Assembly (NCBI RefSeq): GCF_036840915.1
Contig: NZ_CP085725.1
Coordinates: 2,852,001 to 2,916,000, forward strand
Direction: 5' to 3'
DNA from: Flavobacterium hankyongi
GTDB lineage: Bacteria; Bacteroidota; Bacteroidia; Flavobacteriales; Flavobacteriaceae
DNA length: 64,000 nt
The notes beneath the pieces were generated by a model that saw only the letters and a list, made by a program, of their open reading frames with translations, was not told the origin of the DNA and searched no databases. Positions 32,561-42,674 of the stretch are shown piece by piece (the stretch's first letter is position 1; each line of letters opens with the position of its first letter). A program made the position numbers and the translations under genes.

Positions 32561-32653
32561 ATGCCAAGTGGTAAAAAAAGAAAAAGACATAAGGTAGCTA
32601 CTCACAAACGTAAAAAAAGAGCGAGAGCTAATCGTCATAAAAAGAAAAAGTAG
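32561..32653 (+). CDS. 30-aa Lys/Arg-rich small protein, probably ribosome-associated
   Basis: ATG at 32561, stop TAG at 32651. The product is MPSGKKRKRHKV followed by ATHKRKKRARANRHKKKK: 30 residues, of which 18 are Lys or Arg, with no acidic residue. I recognise it as a tiny protein conserved in Bacteroidota between HU and RNase G. The composition fits a ribosomal protein. Flavobacterium ribosomes are reported to carry an extra small protein (bL38), and this gene may be it, but I am not certain of that identity. The stop codon lies inside the ascending arm of the terminator. Confidence 0.85.
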   Translation: MPSGKKRKRHKVATHKRKKRARANRHKKKK

Positions 32654-32676
32654 TTCTTAAACTACTTTTTTCTTTT
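32645..32676 (+). terminator. terminator overlapping the end of the small basic gene
   Basis: AAAAAGTAGTT (32645-32655), loop CTTA, AACTACTTTTT (32660-32670), then a T run. The stem includes the TAG stop. Confidence 0.85.
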
Positions 32677-32827
32677 TAAACGTTCATTGAAATTGAGATT
32701 TATGATTTTTGAAGATATTTTAAAAATCACATTTTAAATCATAAATCCTACGGGTATTTTCCTGTAAAAAATGTTTAATCCATCCTTTCAGTTCAGTTAT
32801 GAATTATGAGTTATGAGTTTTTAATAA

Positions 32828-32850
32828 ACTGTAAACTGTAAACTGTAAAC
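32828..32850 (+). repeat. heptamer tandem repeat
   Basis: Three exact ACTGTAA units (32828-32848), preceded by a looser GTTATGA/ATTATGA/GTTATGA run (about 32797-32817). It lies in the 221-base gap before RNase G. A diverged copy occurs at 26901-26924. Confidence 0.75.
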
Positions 32851-32874
32851 TAGTGTCAGGATAAAAATTTACAC

Positions 32875-34419
32875 ATGAATAAAGAATTAATTATTCGAAC
32901 AAGTTCTGACGCTGTAGATTTTGCCTTATTAAAAGATGGAAAACTAATTGAATTACACAAAGAAGAAGAAAAAAGTAACTTTCAGGTTGGTGATATTTTT
33001 ATCGCCAAAATCAGAAAACCAGTTGCCGGTTTAAATGCTGCTTTTGTAAATGTAGGTTTCGAAAAAGATGCCTTTTTACATTATCATGATTTAGGTCCTA
33101 ATCTTGCTTCTCAGTTGAAATTCATCAAACTTGTAAGCGCAGGTAAAATAAAAGATTTCTCCCTTAAAACTTTTCCTTTTGAAGCAGAAATTGACAAAGA
33201 CGGAGCGATTGGAGATGTGCTAAGTGCAAACCAATCAATCTTAGTACAAGTGGTTAAAGAACCAATTTCTACCAAAGGTCCAAGAATAAGCTCAGAGCTT
33301 TCACTTGCCGGAAGGTATATTGTATTGGTTCCGTTCTCTGACCGAGTTTCAATTTCGCAAAAAATTGACTCTAGAGAAGAGAAAGACCGCTTAAAACGTC
33401 TGGTTCAATCTATCAAGCCAAAAGGATTTGGGGTTATTGTTCGCACAGTAGCCGAAGGCAAAAAAGTCGCAGAAATTGACAAAGACTTGCAAAACTTGTT
33501 GGACAAATGGACAGCAATGTGCAAGCGCATTCCTACCGCACATCATCCTTCAAAAGTACTAGGTGAGTTAAATAGAGCATCTTCTATTTTAAGAGATGTT
33601 TTTAATGACACTTTCAGTGCTATTTTAATAGATGATAAGGAACTTTATAACGAGACTACGGAGTATTTACAAGAAATTGCTCCAGGTAAAGAGTCAATCG
33701 TTAAACTCTATCAATCTAAAGATGTACCGCTTTTCGAAAAGTACAGTATAGAGCGCCAAATAAAGACTTCATTCGGGAAAACAGTTTCTATGAGTAAAGG
33801 AGCTTACCTTATTATAGAACATACCGAAGCTATGCATGTCATAGATGTTAATAGCGGCAACAGATCAAATAAAGCAACAAATCAGGAAGAAACAGCTCTA
33901 GAAGTAAATATGATTGCTGCTGCAGAAGTAGCACGTCAATTAAGACTTCGTGATATGGGCGGAATTATTGTAGTTGATTTTATCGACATGCAAAACCCTG
34001 ATAATCGCAAAGTATTGTACGATTTCTTGAAAGAAGAAATGAGTGACGATAAAGCAAAACACAAAATATTGCCTCCTAGTAAATTTGGATTGGTACAAAT
34101 TACCAGACAAAGAGTTAGACCAGAGGTGAATATTAAAACGAAGGAAGAAGATCCTAATAATGAAAAGGGCGAAATAGATGCACCTATTCTTATTATCGAA
34201 AAAATAGCTTCTGACTTAGAAAGAATTATCAAGCAACATAAGAAAGTACGTTTAAACGTGCATCCTTTTATTGCTGCATACCTTACAAAAGGTTTTCCAT
34301 CAATACGTTCAAAATGGTTTTTTGAACATAAAAAATGGGTGAAAATCATACCTCGTGACGCTTACACGTATTTAGAATATAAGTTTTTAGATGAAAACGG
34401 AAATTCTATTGAAGATTAA
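32875..34419 (+). CDS. rng: ribonuclease E/G family endoribonuclease
   Basis: Endonuclease in rRNA processing and mRNA decay. The protein is 514 aa. It has an N-terminal S1 domain (about 38-130, 'VGDIFIAKIRKPVAGLNAAFVNVG' in part) and an RNase H-like/DNase I-like core with catalytic metal ligands in 'MHVIDVNSGNRS' and 'GGIIVVDFIDM'. 'GLVQITRQRVRP' is the family signature. The length matches RNase G rather than RNase E, which has a long scaffold tail. It is monocistronic with a strong terminator. Confidence 0.93.
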   Translation: MNKELIIRTSSDAVDFALLKDGKLIELHKEEEKSNFQVGDIFIAKIRKPVAGLNAAFVNVGFEKDAFLHYHDLGPNLASQLKFIKLVSAGKIKDFSLKTFPFEAEIDKDGAIGDVLSANQSILVQVVKEPISTKGPRISSELSLAGRYIVLVPFSDRVSISQKIDSREEKDRLKRLVQSIKPKGFGVIVRTVAEGKKVAEIDKDLQNLLDKWTAMCKRIPTAHHPSKVLGELNRASSILRDVFNDTFSAILIDDKELYNETTEYLQEIAPGKESIVKLYQSKDVPLFEKYSIERQIKTSFGKTVSMSKGAYLIIEHTEAMHVIDVNSGNRSNKATNQEETALEVNMIAAAEVARQLRLRDMGGIIVVDFIDMQNPDNRKVLYDFLKEEMSDDKAKHKILPPSKFGLVQITRQRVRPEVNIKTKEEDPNNEKGEIDAPILIIEKIASDLERIIKQHKKVRLNVHPFIAAYLTKGFPSIRSKWFFEHKKWVKIIPRDAYTYLEYKFLDENGNSIED

Positions 34420-34452
34420 AAAAACGCCAACTAATTTTAGTTGGCGTTTTTT
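34418..34452. terminator. bidirectional terminator
   Basis: AAAAAACGCCAACTAA pairs with TTAGTTGGCGTTTTTT between convergent rng and pbpC. Confidence 0.92.
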
Positions 34453-34455
34453 GTT

Positions 34456-36840
34456 TTATTCACTCACAATTTCTATCTTTTTCCTAATTTCAAAACCTGT
34501 TTCATCTACTACTGTTATGTAATGAAACCCTGTTGAAGTATTAATTGGCATTTCATGGAATGTTTTTGTAGAACCTACATATTTATTGTCAAGATACCAA
34601 TACAGTTCTTTTTCTCTTTGAGAATGGGCTACTTTTATGATTACTGGCTGAATAACACTATTGAAATTTTTAGTTAAATATATTTTTCTATTGTCTTTAG
34701 GATAGATAAAATCCATTGCGCCTTGTTGAGCACCTTGGCAACCCTCTAAAAAAGGTGGGAGTGGTAAATATTCGATATGCTGGTTTTTATAATACCATTC
34801 CATAACCGGAGGCAGTACAAACCATTTTTTAGTAATCATATTGTCTACACTTGCACAACTACTATTCACTCTAAATTTACCTGTTGGGTCTAAATGAACG
34901 GTTTTGTGATAAGGACAAACTGATGTTGATTTTCCTTTTAATGGTACAAATTGTTTTATCTTAGGACAATCGTCTTGTGCTAAATGACCGCTTAGTTTAC
35001 AAACATCAACTTGTGTTAAATCCAATGAAGGTTGTTTGAACCAATGTGTTCTTGGTAATAAATTAAAAACATCGAATAATATTGGAGCTGCACTCGAAAC
35101 CCCAGTTAATGATGGTCTGCCTTCCCCCGAAGCATTTCCTACCCAAACACCAACAACATATCTTGAATTTGTGCCGATAGCCCAAGCATCTCGGTTACCA
35201 AAACTAGTTCCTGTTTTCCAAGCAATTTTAAGAGAACTATCGTAAAATTTCCAAGCTTCATCACCCTCAGGACGATTCACTTCTTCCATAGCATTGTAAG
35301 TTTGCCAAATGGCTCCTGCTCCTAAAATGGTTTTTTGATTACTTTCAGATCCAAAATCCTGAACAAATGAATTATCATAATTTAGTTCAGAAAACTCTTT
35401 TGTTCTATATTTTCCGTTAGATGAATTAAAGTGATTTACCGTTGATGACATTCCGGCGTATGTTCTGCATAAGTCCCAAAGGTTACTTTCGGCACCACCT
35501 AATATTAAAGATAAACCATAGTGATCAGGTTGCTTGGAAATATCTCTCAATTTGAATTTCTGTAATTCTTCATAAAATTTGTTTACACCATAGCTTTGTA
35601 ACATTAATACTGATGGAATGTTTAATGAGCGAGCCAATGCTCTATGGGCGGGAACTGCGCCGTCAAAAGTTAAATTGAAGTTTTGAGGTGTGTAACCAGA
35701 TATTTGTGTGGGAATATCAGGAACTAAGGTATTTGGTAAAATTTCACCTTCATCTATCATCGCAGCATAAAGCAGGGGTTTTAATATACTTCCTGTACTT
35801 CTTGGAGCTCCTATGATGTCAACGTCTTTTTGATGATCTTCGTCAGATGGTGAGTTACCTACATAGCTTATTACATTTCTATTTTGAATATCTATGACAA
35901 TAATTGCTAAATTGTTTATTTCGTTTTGTTTGTACTGACTATAATAATATTTCGCAATTTGATTAACCCTGTTTTGTAAAGCAATGTTAACTGTTGTTTT
36001 TAATCTTGTTCCTTCTTGATTTTTTGCAACTCTTTGTAAAAGATGTGGTGCAATTTGAGGTAAATCATACGGTTTTTGAGGTAACGGTTCCTCTATAGCC
36101 AACTCGTATGTTTGCTCGTCAATAATCTTTTCATTTTTTAATTTAAGCAGTAAGTTGTTTCTTTTTCTCAATAACTTTTCTTGGTTTTTACCAGGATAAA
36201 TTAAACTTGGAGCATTTGGAAGTACAGCTAGAGTTGCGCTTTCGGCCCAAGATAACTGATGTGATTGTACACCAAAATAACGCCAAGAAGCCATTTCGAG
36301 TCCAACAACATTGCCGCCAAAAGGCGCATGCGCTGCATACAATTCGAGAATAGTGTTTTTAGAATGTCTAAATTCTAAACGAGTTGCCAGAATGATTTCG
36401 ATTATTTTTTCAAAGTAGGTTCTTTTTTGCCCTTTTCTAGATAAACGAATGACTTGTTGTGTTAAGGTACTTCCTCCTCGAACAATTTTTCCTGCTTGTC
36501 TGTTTTGTTTAAAGGCATTGTACATTGCAGCAGGATTAAAACCAGGATGATATTTAAAATGTTCGTCTTCAAAATAGACAATGCATTTTTTGAATTTATC
36601 CGGAACACTATCTTGTGCGGGAAATCGCCATTGACCATCACGAGCAATTTTTGCACCTAATAGTTCACCTTCTTTACTTTCTATTACGGTAGAATAAGGT
36701 TCTTTAAATAACGTTCGAGGCAATGAAAAATAATAGGTAACTAGCAATACAAAAATTACAACAGATTTTTTCTTGTTGTTTTGTATCCAAAGCCGAAGAG
36801 AATGTAATAAAGATATAAGCTTTGCTTTCACAGTTGGCAA
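34456..36840 (-). CDS. pbpC: penicillin-binding protein 1C
   Basis: Bifunctional peptidoglycan synthase of 794 aa. It has one N-terminal membrane helix (about 25-42) and a GT51 glycosyltransferase domain ('YFEDEHFKYHPGFNPAAM' from 89, 'RGGSTLTQQVIRLSRK' from 121). The transpeptidase domain has SxxK at Ser351-Lys354 ('STGSILKP'), 'RSLNIPS' and 'KTGTS'. A BiPBP_C domain at the C-terminus is typical of PBP1C. It lies downstream of the alpha-2-macroglobulin gene on the same strand, the pairing known from E. coli YfhM-PbpC. A REP-like element separates the two. Confidence 0.95.
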   Translation of the reverse strand: MPTVKAKLISLLHSLRLWIQNNKKKSVVIFVLLVTYYFSLPRTLFKEPYSTVIESKEGELLGAKIARDGQWRFPAQDSVPDKFKKCIVYFEDEHFKYHPGFNPAAMYNAFKQNRQAGKIVRGGSTLTQQVIRLSRKGQKRTYFEKIIEIILATRLEFRHSKNTILELYAAHAPFGGNVVGLEMASWRYFGVQSHQLSWAESATLAVLPNAPSLIYPGKNQEKLLRKRNNLLLKLKNEKIIDEQTYELAIEEPLPQKPYDLPQIAPHLLQRVAKNQEGTRLKTTVNIALQNRVNQIAKYYYSQYKQNEINNLAIIVIDIQNRNVISYVGNSPSDEDHQKDVDIIGAPRSTGSILKPLLYAAMIDEGEILPNTLVPDIPTQISGYTPQNFNLTFDGAVPAHRALARSLNIPSVLMLQSYGVNKFYEELQKFKLRDISKQPDHYGLSLILGGAESNLWDLCRTYAGMSSTVNHFNSSNGKYRTKEFSELNYDNSFVQDFGSESNQKTILGAGAIWQTYNAMEEVNRPEGDEAWKFYDSSLKIAWKTGTSFGNRDAWAIGTNSRYVVGVWVGNASGEGRPSLTGVSSAAPILFDVFNLLPRTHWFKQPSLDLTQVDVCKLSGHLAQDDCPKIKQFVPLKGKSTSVCPYHKTVHLDPTGKFRVNSSCASVDNMITKKWFVLPPVMEWYYKNQHIEYLPLPPFLEGCQGAQQGAMDFIYPKDNRKIYLTKNFNSVIQPVIIKVAHSQREKELYWYLDNKYVGSTKTFHEMPINTSTGFHYITVVDETGFEIRKKIEIVSE

Positions 36841-36863
36841 AAATTCGAAAAAGTATACTAAAT

Positions 36864-36932
36864 AGCCCTGATGGAGTGTAAATCCTTTACAATTTTAATT
36901 GTAAAGATTGCAGCGAGAGCAGGAAATACCAT
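36864..36932 (+). repeat. REP-like intergenic element, copy 3 (minimal)
   Basis: AGCCCTGATGGAGTG, then the palindrome CTTTACAATT-TT-AATTGTAAAG (36886-36907), then ATTGCAGCGAGAGCAGGAAA. Ends match copy 1 (AGCCCCGAT and GCGGGAAATA types). The arm sequence differs, and the CACTTCGACAAG core is absent. Confidence 0.65.
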
Positions 36933-36965
36933 TGCTGATATTCCCTGAAGTTTCGCTACAAAATA

Positions 36966-39900
36966 TTATTTTACAACTTGCACCCATTGCCCTTTTGTTC
37001 TTGCAAGAAAAGTATTGTCGTACATGGCCTCACATTGTAAGCCTGGTAAATAATATGTTCCCAAATAAGAAGCGTTAAGCAAAATTCGGAAAGTTTTTGT
37101 CTCGCCAGAACCTAATGGGAAATAAAAATTAGTTCTGTCGTCACGAATGTCAATATAATCGGCTACATTATTGGTTGCATCTCCAAAATCTGTAAAGCGA
37201 GTATTTACAATTTCAAATCCTGATGGAAGAATTTGCGAAAGTGCAATGTTTTGTACACTCTCGTTTTTAAGATTTCTCACAGTTACTTCGGCAATAAACT
37301 CGGTTCCTTGGTTTATTTTAGAAACATTGATTACTTGCCCTTTTCTGTTTTTGAAGACAATTTTAGCATTTACATCATTTTCAACAGCTTGTTCTTTGCC
37401 AACTGGTAAAATACCTGAATTCAGTACACGAACATACAGAGTATTCTTTCTGTTATTTGTAATGGAAACTCCATTTGCTCCAGCTTGGACTACTAAGTTT
37501 CTTTCAAGTAATGATTTGTTTGTTTTTGCAGCAAATGTTTTTCCTGCATTGCTAAATTGAACATCGATGCCTTTACCACCATTAAATTGTGCAAATTTTG
37601 ACATAGAATATAAACAGTATGCTGTGGTCTGTGTACTCATCCACATGTCAGAAGACATACTTTTTGCTAATTTATTTGCTGTGGTAAACGCTTTTTGTTT
37701 TTGACCTAATAAGATTAATGTTTCTAGAACCATCGCTCTGTTTCTGTCTCCTGAACCATAATAATAGTAGTTGTATCTATTATCAGATTCGTCGATGCTA
37801 CTTTTCAATAATAAAGACATTCCAGCTTGTTTTTGACCAGCAAGAGCATATGCTGCCGCCAATCGTAATTTACTTTCGTTAGAAATGTTTTTGGTTTCGC
37901 GTAATCTGTTCATAGATGATAAGTCTGGTGAACCAGCAAGAGCCAAGGTGTATAATCTGTATGCTTGTGCTAAATCATTACCATATTTTGATTCGAATCG
38001 CCATTTTTTAGCTTCTTTTTGCTGATAAGAAATCCATTTTGATTTGAAATTGATGGGTAATAAATAACCTTTTTTCTCTGCTTCCATCATAAAATGACCA
38101 GCATAAGATGTTCCCCAATCATCTGCAGTACCGTCTTCTTGCCAATATGATAAACCACCGTTAGCAAGTTGGAAGCCTCCTAATCTTTGAATGCCAGCTC
38201 CAATATTTTGTTGAATTAGAGATTTACGGCTTGCATCAACATCTGCAATATCATTAATGAACAATTGAGGAAAAACAGAAGATGTTGTTTGCTCCACACA
38301 TCCGTGAGGATATTGAATCAAATATTGCAATCTTCCGTTAAAATTAATTGTTGGCATTGATGATATTTCTATTCTTGCTTTGTTGCTTCCAGCTACACCA
38401 AATGTTTTCCAGTTAATCTTTTTAGTACTATTAGGTTCTAATACAATATCTGTATAGGTGTTGGTAACAGGATTTGGATTGGTCATGTCAATTTCGACAT
38501 CATATGATGATTTTTCACTTCCTGATGTTGCCACAACAGTTACTTTTCCTATTCCGGTTTTAGCTCCTACCTCTAAATTGAAGTAAGCCATTTTTTCGTC
38601 TGGTTTAGCAAAAGTTAGACTTTGTGTGCTACTTCCTATTACTCTTAATCCTGGACTTGTTTTTAGTTGTACTAATACATTTTTCACATGATTTTCCATA
38701 GCAAAAACGGTAACAGGTATTGTTACTTTTTCGGATGGAGAAATTTTACGAGGCAATGATGCTAATGTCATCAATGGACTGCGAACTGGAGTTGTTTTTT
38801 CTACACTTCCATAAGCACTTGATGATGCGTTTGCTGCAACTACCATTGTTCTCACTGAACCTATGTATTTAGGTAACTTTATTTGATGTGTTTTAGTGTC
38901 TCCTTTTTCTAATTTGAAAGGGCCTAAATAAATCACTACTGGTTTGAAACGATTTGCTTTTTTGGCTTTTCCACCACCTAAATCCTGGTCACCACCAATA
39001 CTGAATATTTGATTTACTTTTCCGCCATAAGCACCTATTACATCATCGTAAATATCCCAAGTTTTTACACCAAGAGCTTCACGAACATAGAAACTTTCCC
39101 AAGCATTTGGAGTTTTAAAGCCTGTTAAGTCTAATAATCCGTCATCAACAACAGCAATAGTATACGTCATTGCTCTTCCTGATTTTTCACTTACTTTCAC
39201 ATTTACTGTTTGTTCTGGTTTTAGTACTTCAGGCATGCTAAGTTGTGGCTCAAGAATTGTACTTTTATCTACAACTTCAATAGGAACAACACCATACATT
39301 CTTATTGGAGAATCATTTTTAGTATTAGCATGAGGTTGTAATAATGTAATGTTGAAATACACATTTGGAGCCATTTCGCCTGTAATAGGAATATCAACTT
39401 TTGTTTCTCCTTTTTTAGTTTTAGCCCAAATAGTTTCCACTACTTTTGCTCCGTTTTCTATAGAAATTAAAGCTCTACCACCTTCACTCGAAGGGAAAGA
39501 GATTTGAGCTTTTTCACCCACAGCATATTCTTTTTTATCTGTAGAAAAAACCAACATGTTTGCTGTTGAAGCGTCAGTGTTTCTTGTTTTACCTGACCAT
39601 GCTGGCCAGTCTATATTTACAGTTTGCGCAGTAGCATGTCCGTCATTAGGATCTGTGATACGTATTAAATAGCGTCCCCATTCTTCATCACGAAGTGCAA
39701 ATGAAAAACTTCCTTTTCCTTGTGCATCAGTATTAATTCTGAAAGTCTTATAAGATGTTGTTGCGTCAGATGAATTGTAATTAGATAAATTATCATTTGA
39801 TGCATCCCACCACCAGCGCCATTCTACTTTAAATACTTTTACTTCAAGATTTTTAACCGGTTTTGGACGACCGTTTTCATCAACAGTGATTACGTCAAAC

Positions 39901-42674
39901 TTGTTGTTAGCTCTTGTTTCAAGCATTTCGTATTTGGTTAATGCTGGAAGTTTTAAACCTACATATGTTTTATATGGTGAATACGTAGTCGACATAACAT
40001 CGGCACTAAAATCACCACCTTCTTCATAGACCTTTGTCATAAAAGCCGCTTTAAGCATACCTGGTGCTTGTCCTGAAAGTTTAGGATCAATCTTTACAGA
40101 TGCTTTTCCGTTTTCGTCTACTTTTCCTGAAAACACATTTATTTCTTCGGAACTGAATTGGCGCACTAAATCATCAAATACATATTTTTCATATCCTTTG
40201 AAGGTTGTTGTTTGCTGCGAAAACTTAGCCTGCATTTCGGCTCTTAAATTTTTGGCAACAGCACCATGCAACCAGTTAACTTGTAATGAACTTGTGTTTG
40301 GTTGTGAACCAGAAAGCATAGTGCGTTGAAATGTGTTTTTAATTTTCAAACGGTTTGGTTTGATAGTTTCAATTTTTATGCTCTTATAGAATTTTGCTCC
40401 ACCAACACTTACCATAGCTTCCCAATTTCCTGTTGGGTCTTCTGGATTTGTTGGTACTGTGAAGCTATAATGGTTTAATTCGTTTGATTTTTGAACAGTT
40501 TGATAAACTACTTTTCCATTTGGATCTGCTAATCTAAATTTTATTGGATGAGAAGCTGGAATTTTATTTGCAGCATCATTAAGGATAAAAGAAAGGTACA
40601 AATTGTCGCCTGGGCGCCAAACACCACGTTCTCCATAAATGAAACCTTTAAGTCCTTTTTGAAGTGTTTCGCCCGATACATCGAAATTACTTAATGACAA
40701 AGAATTTCCATCGTCTAGTTTCACATAAGTTGATTGATCTCCTTGACTAACAATTGCGAAATAAGCAAACTTGTTTAGTTGGAATTTAGCTAATCCATTA
40801 CTGTCTGTAGATTGTGTTTCTAATTTTTGTTGTTGGTAACTGTATAATTCAACTTTTGCATTTGAAACTGGTTCAGTAGTTACAATGTTTGTTACAGCAA
40901 ATACATACGATTTGTTTTCGCCTCTTTTAGCAATAACGCCTAAATCTGACGCAAGAATATTGGTTGCAATTTTTGCATTATAAAAGTATGATGACGAACA
41001 AGGATCTTGACTTTCTCTCCATTCGTAATCGTCATAGTAATAATCATCGTAATTGTCGTAACTGTAATTAACATCGTTTTCATCTACTTCTTCCTCTTCA
41101 GTTTCTTCTTCAGCATCTGATGAATCACATTTGTACAATGAGTATTTTTTCTTGTATGAAAATTCGACTCTGTAAATCGCTCCCGGATCTGGAGTAATGA
41201 TTTTTGAAAGGTCTAAAGCAAAAGTATTCCATTCACTAAACTTAATTAGCTTGTTCTCTTTTAGATTTATGGTTGTTTTTGCAACAGGTTGTGCTACCTT
41301 TTTGAGGTTTTGAGCGCCGTTTAATTCGTTGTATTGTAAAAACTGTAAAATATTGTTTTTGTAAATTTTATATACTTTTACATCTACTGCGCTTAGATTT
41401 ACAGTTTGGAAGTTTAGCTTTAAATTGTTTGAGCTAGGTAGAATAGTTCCGTTTTTAGTAAACTTAATGCTTGGTTTAATTTGTTCAAATGAAAAGGTGG
41501 TTTTATAATCCTTTTGCATTTTGTTCCCATATTCGCTCTCAATACCTTGAAAGATTTCTACCAAAACCTCTCCAGTGATAGTTTGAACTGGTGTTGCTTC
41601 TTCTTCAGGTTCAACATATTCGGCAGCTATTTCTACAGGTTCAGACTCAACAATTGCTGCAGCGGTATCAACTGCCACAGCAGTGCTGTCTACTAGCGCA
41701 GTTACTTCTGCTGGTTCTGCAACTGAAGCAGATTCAACAGCTTCTTCTGCTGGAGTAATTTCAGTTACTTCTTCAACAGTTGGAGCTAGTGTACTGTCAA
41801 AGTATACTTTAAGTAGATTTCCTTGTGTAGAAAATTTAAGATTGTCGGCATTTTGTATGCCTACAAGCCCTTTAAAATCTTGACCTTTTTGTAATGGTTC
41901 AGAAAAATTGATTAATAAGGTTTTATTTTCTTCATCTTCTTTCGAAACCTTAACTACTTTGAACTCGTTTTTAGCGGTTACATTGTATTCAATCTTGCCT
42001 TCTTGCTCGATATCAAAATCACTTCCGTCATAATTTATTTCAACAATGCTTTCTTCATCAAAACGTTGAATACTGTCTATGATAAATTTAAATTCTGTTC
42101 CAGAGTCGGCTCCTTTTATAAATTTTATTTTTAAATCATTACCTTTTTGTTCAGCTGAAATCAATTTTTGAGCATCTTCAAAGTCGATGATATCGGCTGT
42201 TTTTAAAGTTCCATTAAGATATTGATATTCTTTGCTGTAAGATTGGATGTCTTCAGTGTTTACAACAAAATCTTGTTTCAATGTTTTTACGGTAAAATTA
42301 AATTCAGACAATTCTTCTTTCACCTCCATAATATCTTTCAACTTCAGTGTGACTTGATATTCAGTGTTTGGGTCTAATTTTTTTTCGGGAACAAATGCAA
42401 TTGTATTGCTTGATAAGGCAATAACTTTACCATCGACACTTGGTGAAATGTCGAAAAGATCTGAATCTAGGACTTGATTGGTTTTCCATTCTTTTTTATC
42501 GAATGCAAAGACGACCCTAATATCAGATTTTGCCGAGACTAGCCCTCCTGTGAAATTGGTAATGATACCTTTAAATAATGAAAAATCAGAATTGAAATCG
42601 GCGGCTGATTTTTTTCCGCAAGCTTGAAAAATAAGGACTGTAAGCACTAGGCAAACAAGATTTTTCATTTTCAT
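36966..42674 (-). CDS. alpha-2-macroglobulin family lipoprotein
   Basis: Very large periplasmic or surface protease-trap protein of 1902 aa. The lipoprotein signal ends at 'IFQAC' (Cys19). N-terminal Ig-like domains include an acidic Ala/Glu/Val-rich insert (about 300-360) and a Tyr/Asp-rich stretch (about 525-560). MG domains follow, with 'GFIYGERGVWRPGDNLYLSF' typical of bacterial A2M. An alpha/alpha thioester domain has the intact motif 'HGCVEQ' (about 1457-1462). The thioester covalently captures attacking proteases. It is upstream of pbpC, the classical partner that repairs peptidoglycan. Start at 42674 or the Met two codons later. Confidence 0.93.
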   Translation of the reverse strand: MKMKNLVCLVLTVLIFQACGKKSAADFNSDFSLFKGIITNFTGGLVSAKSDIRVVFAFDKKEWKTNQVLDSDLFDISPSVDGKVIALSSNTIAFVPEKKLDPNTEYQVTLKLKDIMEVKEELSEFNFTVKTLKQDFVVNTEDIQSYSKEYQYLNGTLKTADIIDFEDAQKLISAEQKGNDLKIKFIKGADSGTEFKFIIDSIQRFDEESIVEINYDGSDFDIEQEGKIEYNVTAKNEFKVVKVSKEDEENKTLLINFSEPLQKGQDFKGLVGIQNADNLKFSTQGNLLKVYFDSTLAPTVEEVTEITPAEEAVESASVAEPAEVTALVDSTAVAVDTAAAIVESEPVEIAAEYVEPEEEATPVQTITGEVLVEIFQGIESEYGNKMQKDYKTTFSFEQIKPSIKFTKNGTILPSSNNLKLNFQTVNLSAVDVKVYKIYKNNILQFLQYNELNGAQNLKKVAQPVAKTTINLKENKLIKFSEWNTFALDLSKIITPDPGAIYRVEFSYKKKYSLYKCDSSDAEEETEEEEVDENDVNYSYDNYDDYYYDDYEWRESQDPCSSSYFYNAKIATNILASDLGVIAKRGENKSYVFAVTNIVTTEPVSNAKVELYSYQQQKLETQSTDSNGLAKFQLNKFAYFAIVSQGDQSTYVKLDDGNSLSLSNFDVSGETLQKGLKGFIYGERGVWRPGDNLYLSFILNDAANKIPASHPIKFRLADPNGKVVYQTVQKSNELNHYSFTVPTNPEDPTGNWEAMVSVGGAKFYKSIKIETIKPNRLKIKNTFQRTMLSGSQPNTSSLQVNWLHGAVAKNLRAEMQAKFSQQTTTFKGYEKYVFDDLVRQFSSEEINVFSGKVDENGKASVKIDPKLSGQAPGMLKAAFMTKVYEEGGDFSADVMSTTYSPYKTYVGLKLPALTKYEMLETRANNKFDVITVDENGRPKPVKNLEVKVFKVEWRWWWDASNDNLSNYNSSDATTSYKTFRINTDAQGKGSFSFALRDEEWGRYLIRITDPNDGHATAQTVNIDWPAWSGKTRNTDASTANMLVFSTDKKEYAVGEKAQISFPSSEGGRALISIENGAKVVETIWAKTKKGETKVDIPITGEMAPNVYFNITLLQPHANTKNDSPIRMYGVVPIEVVDKSTILEPQLSMPEVLKPEQTVNVKVSEKSGRAMTYTIAVVDDGLLDLTGFKTPNAWESFYVREALGVKTWDIYDDVIGAYGGKVNQIFSIGGDQDLGGGKAKKANRFKPVVIYLGPFKLEKGDTKTHQIKLPKYIGSVRTMVVAANASSSAYGSVEKTTPVRSPLMTLASLPRKISPSEKVTIPVTVFAMENHVKNVLVQLKTSPGLRVIGSSTQSLTFAKPDEKMAYFNLEVGAKTGIGKVTVVATSGSEKSSYDVEIDMTNPNPVTNTYTDIVLEPNSTKKINWKTFGVAGSNKARIEISSMPTINFNGRLQYLIQYPHGCVEQTTSSVFPQLFINDIADVDASRKSLIQQNIGAGIQRLGGFQLANGGLSYWQEDGTADDWGTSYAGHFMMEAEKKGYLLPINFKSKWISYQQKEAKKWRFESKYGNDLAQAYRLYTLALAGSPDLSSMNRLRETKNISNESKLRLAAAYALAGQKQAGMSLLLKSSIDESDNRYNYYYYGSGDRNRAMVLETLILLGQKQKAFTTANKLAKSMSSDMWMSTQTTAYCLYSMSKFAQFNGGKGIDVQFSNAGKTFAAKTNKSLLERNLVVQAGANGVSITNNRKNTLYVRVLNSGILPVGKEQAVENDVNAKIVFKNRKGQVINVSKINQGTEFIAEVTVRNLKNESVQNIALSQILPSGFEIVNTRFTDFGDATNNVADYIDIRDDRTNFYFPLGSGETKTFRILLNASYLGTYYLPGLQCEAMYDNTFLARTKGQWVQVVK

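Noticed and set aside
32797..32850. Short repeats as a possible CRISPR array
   Set aside because: The unit is only seven bases, with no spacers, and no cas gene is present.
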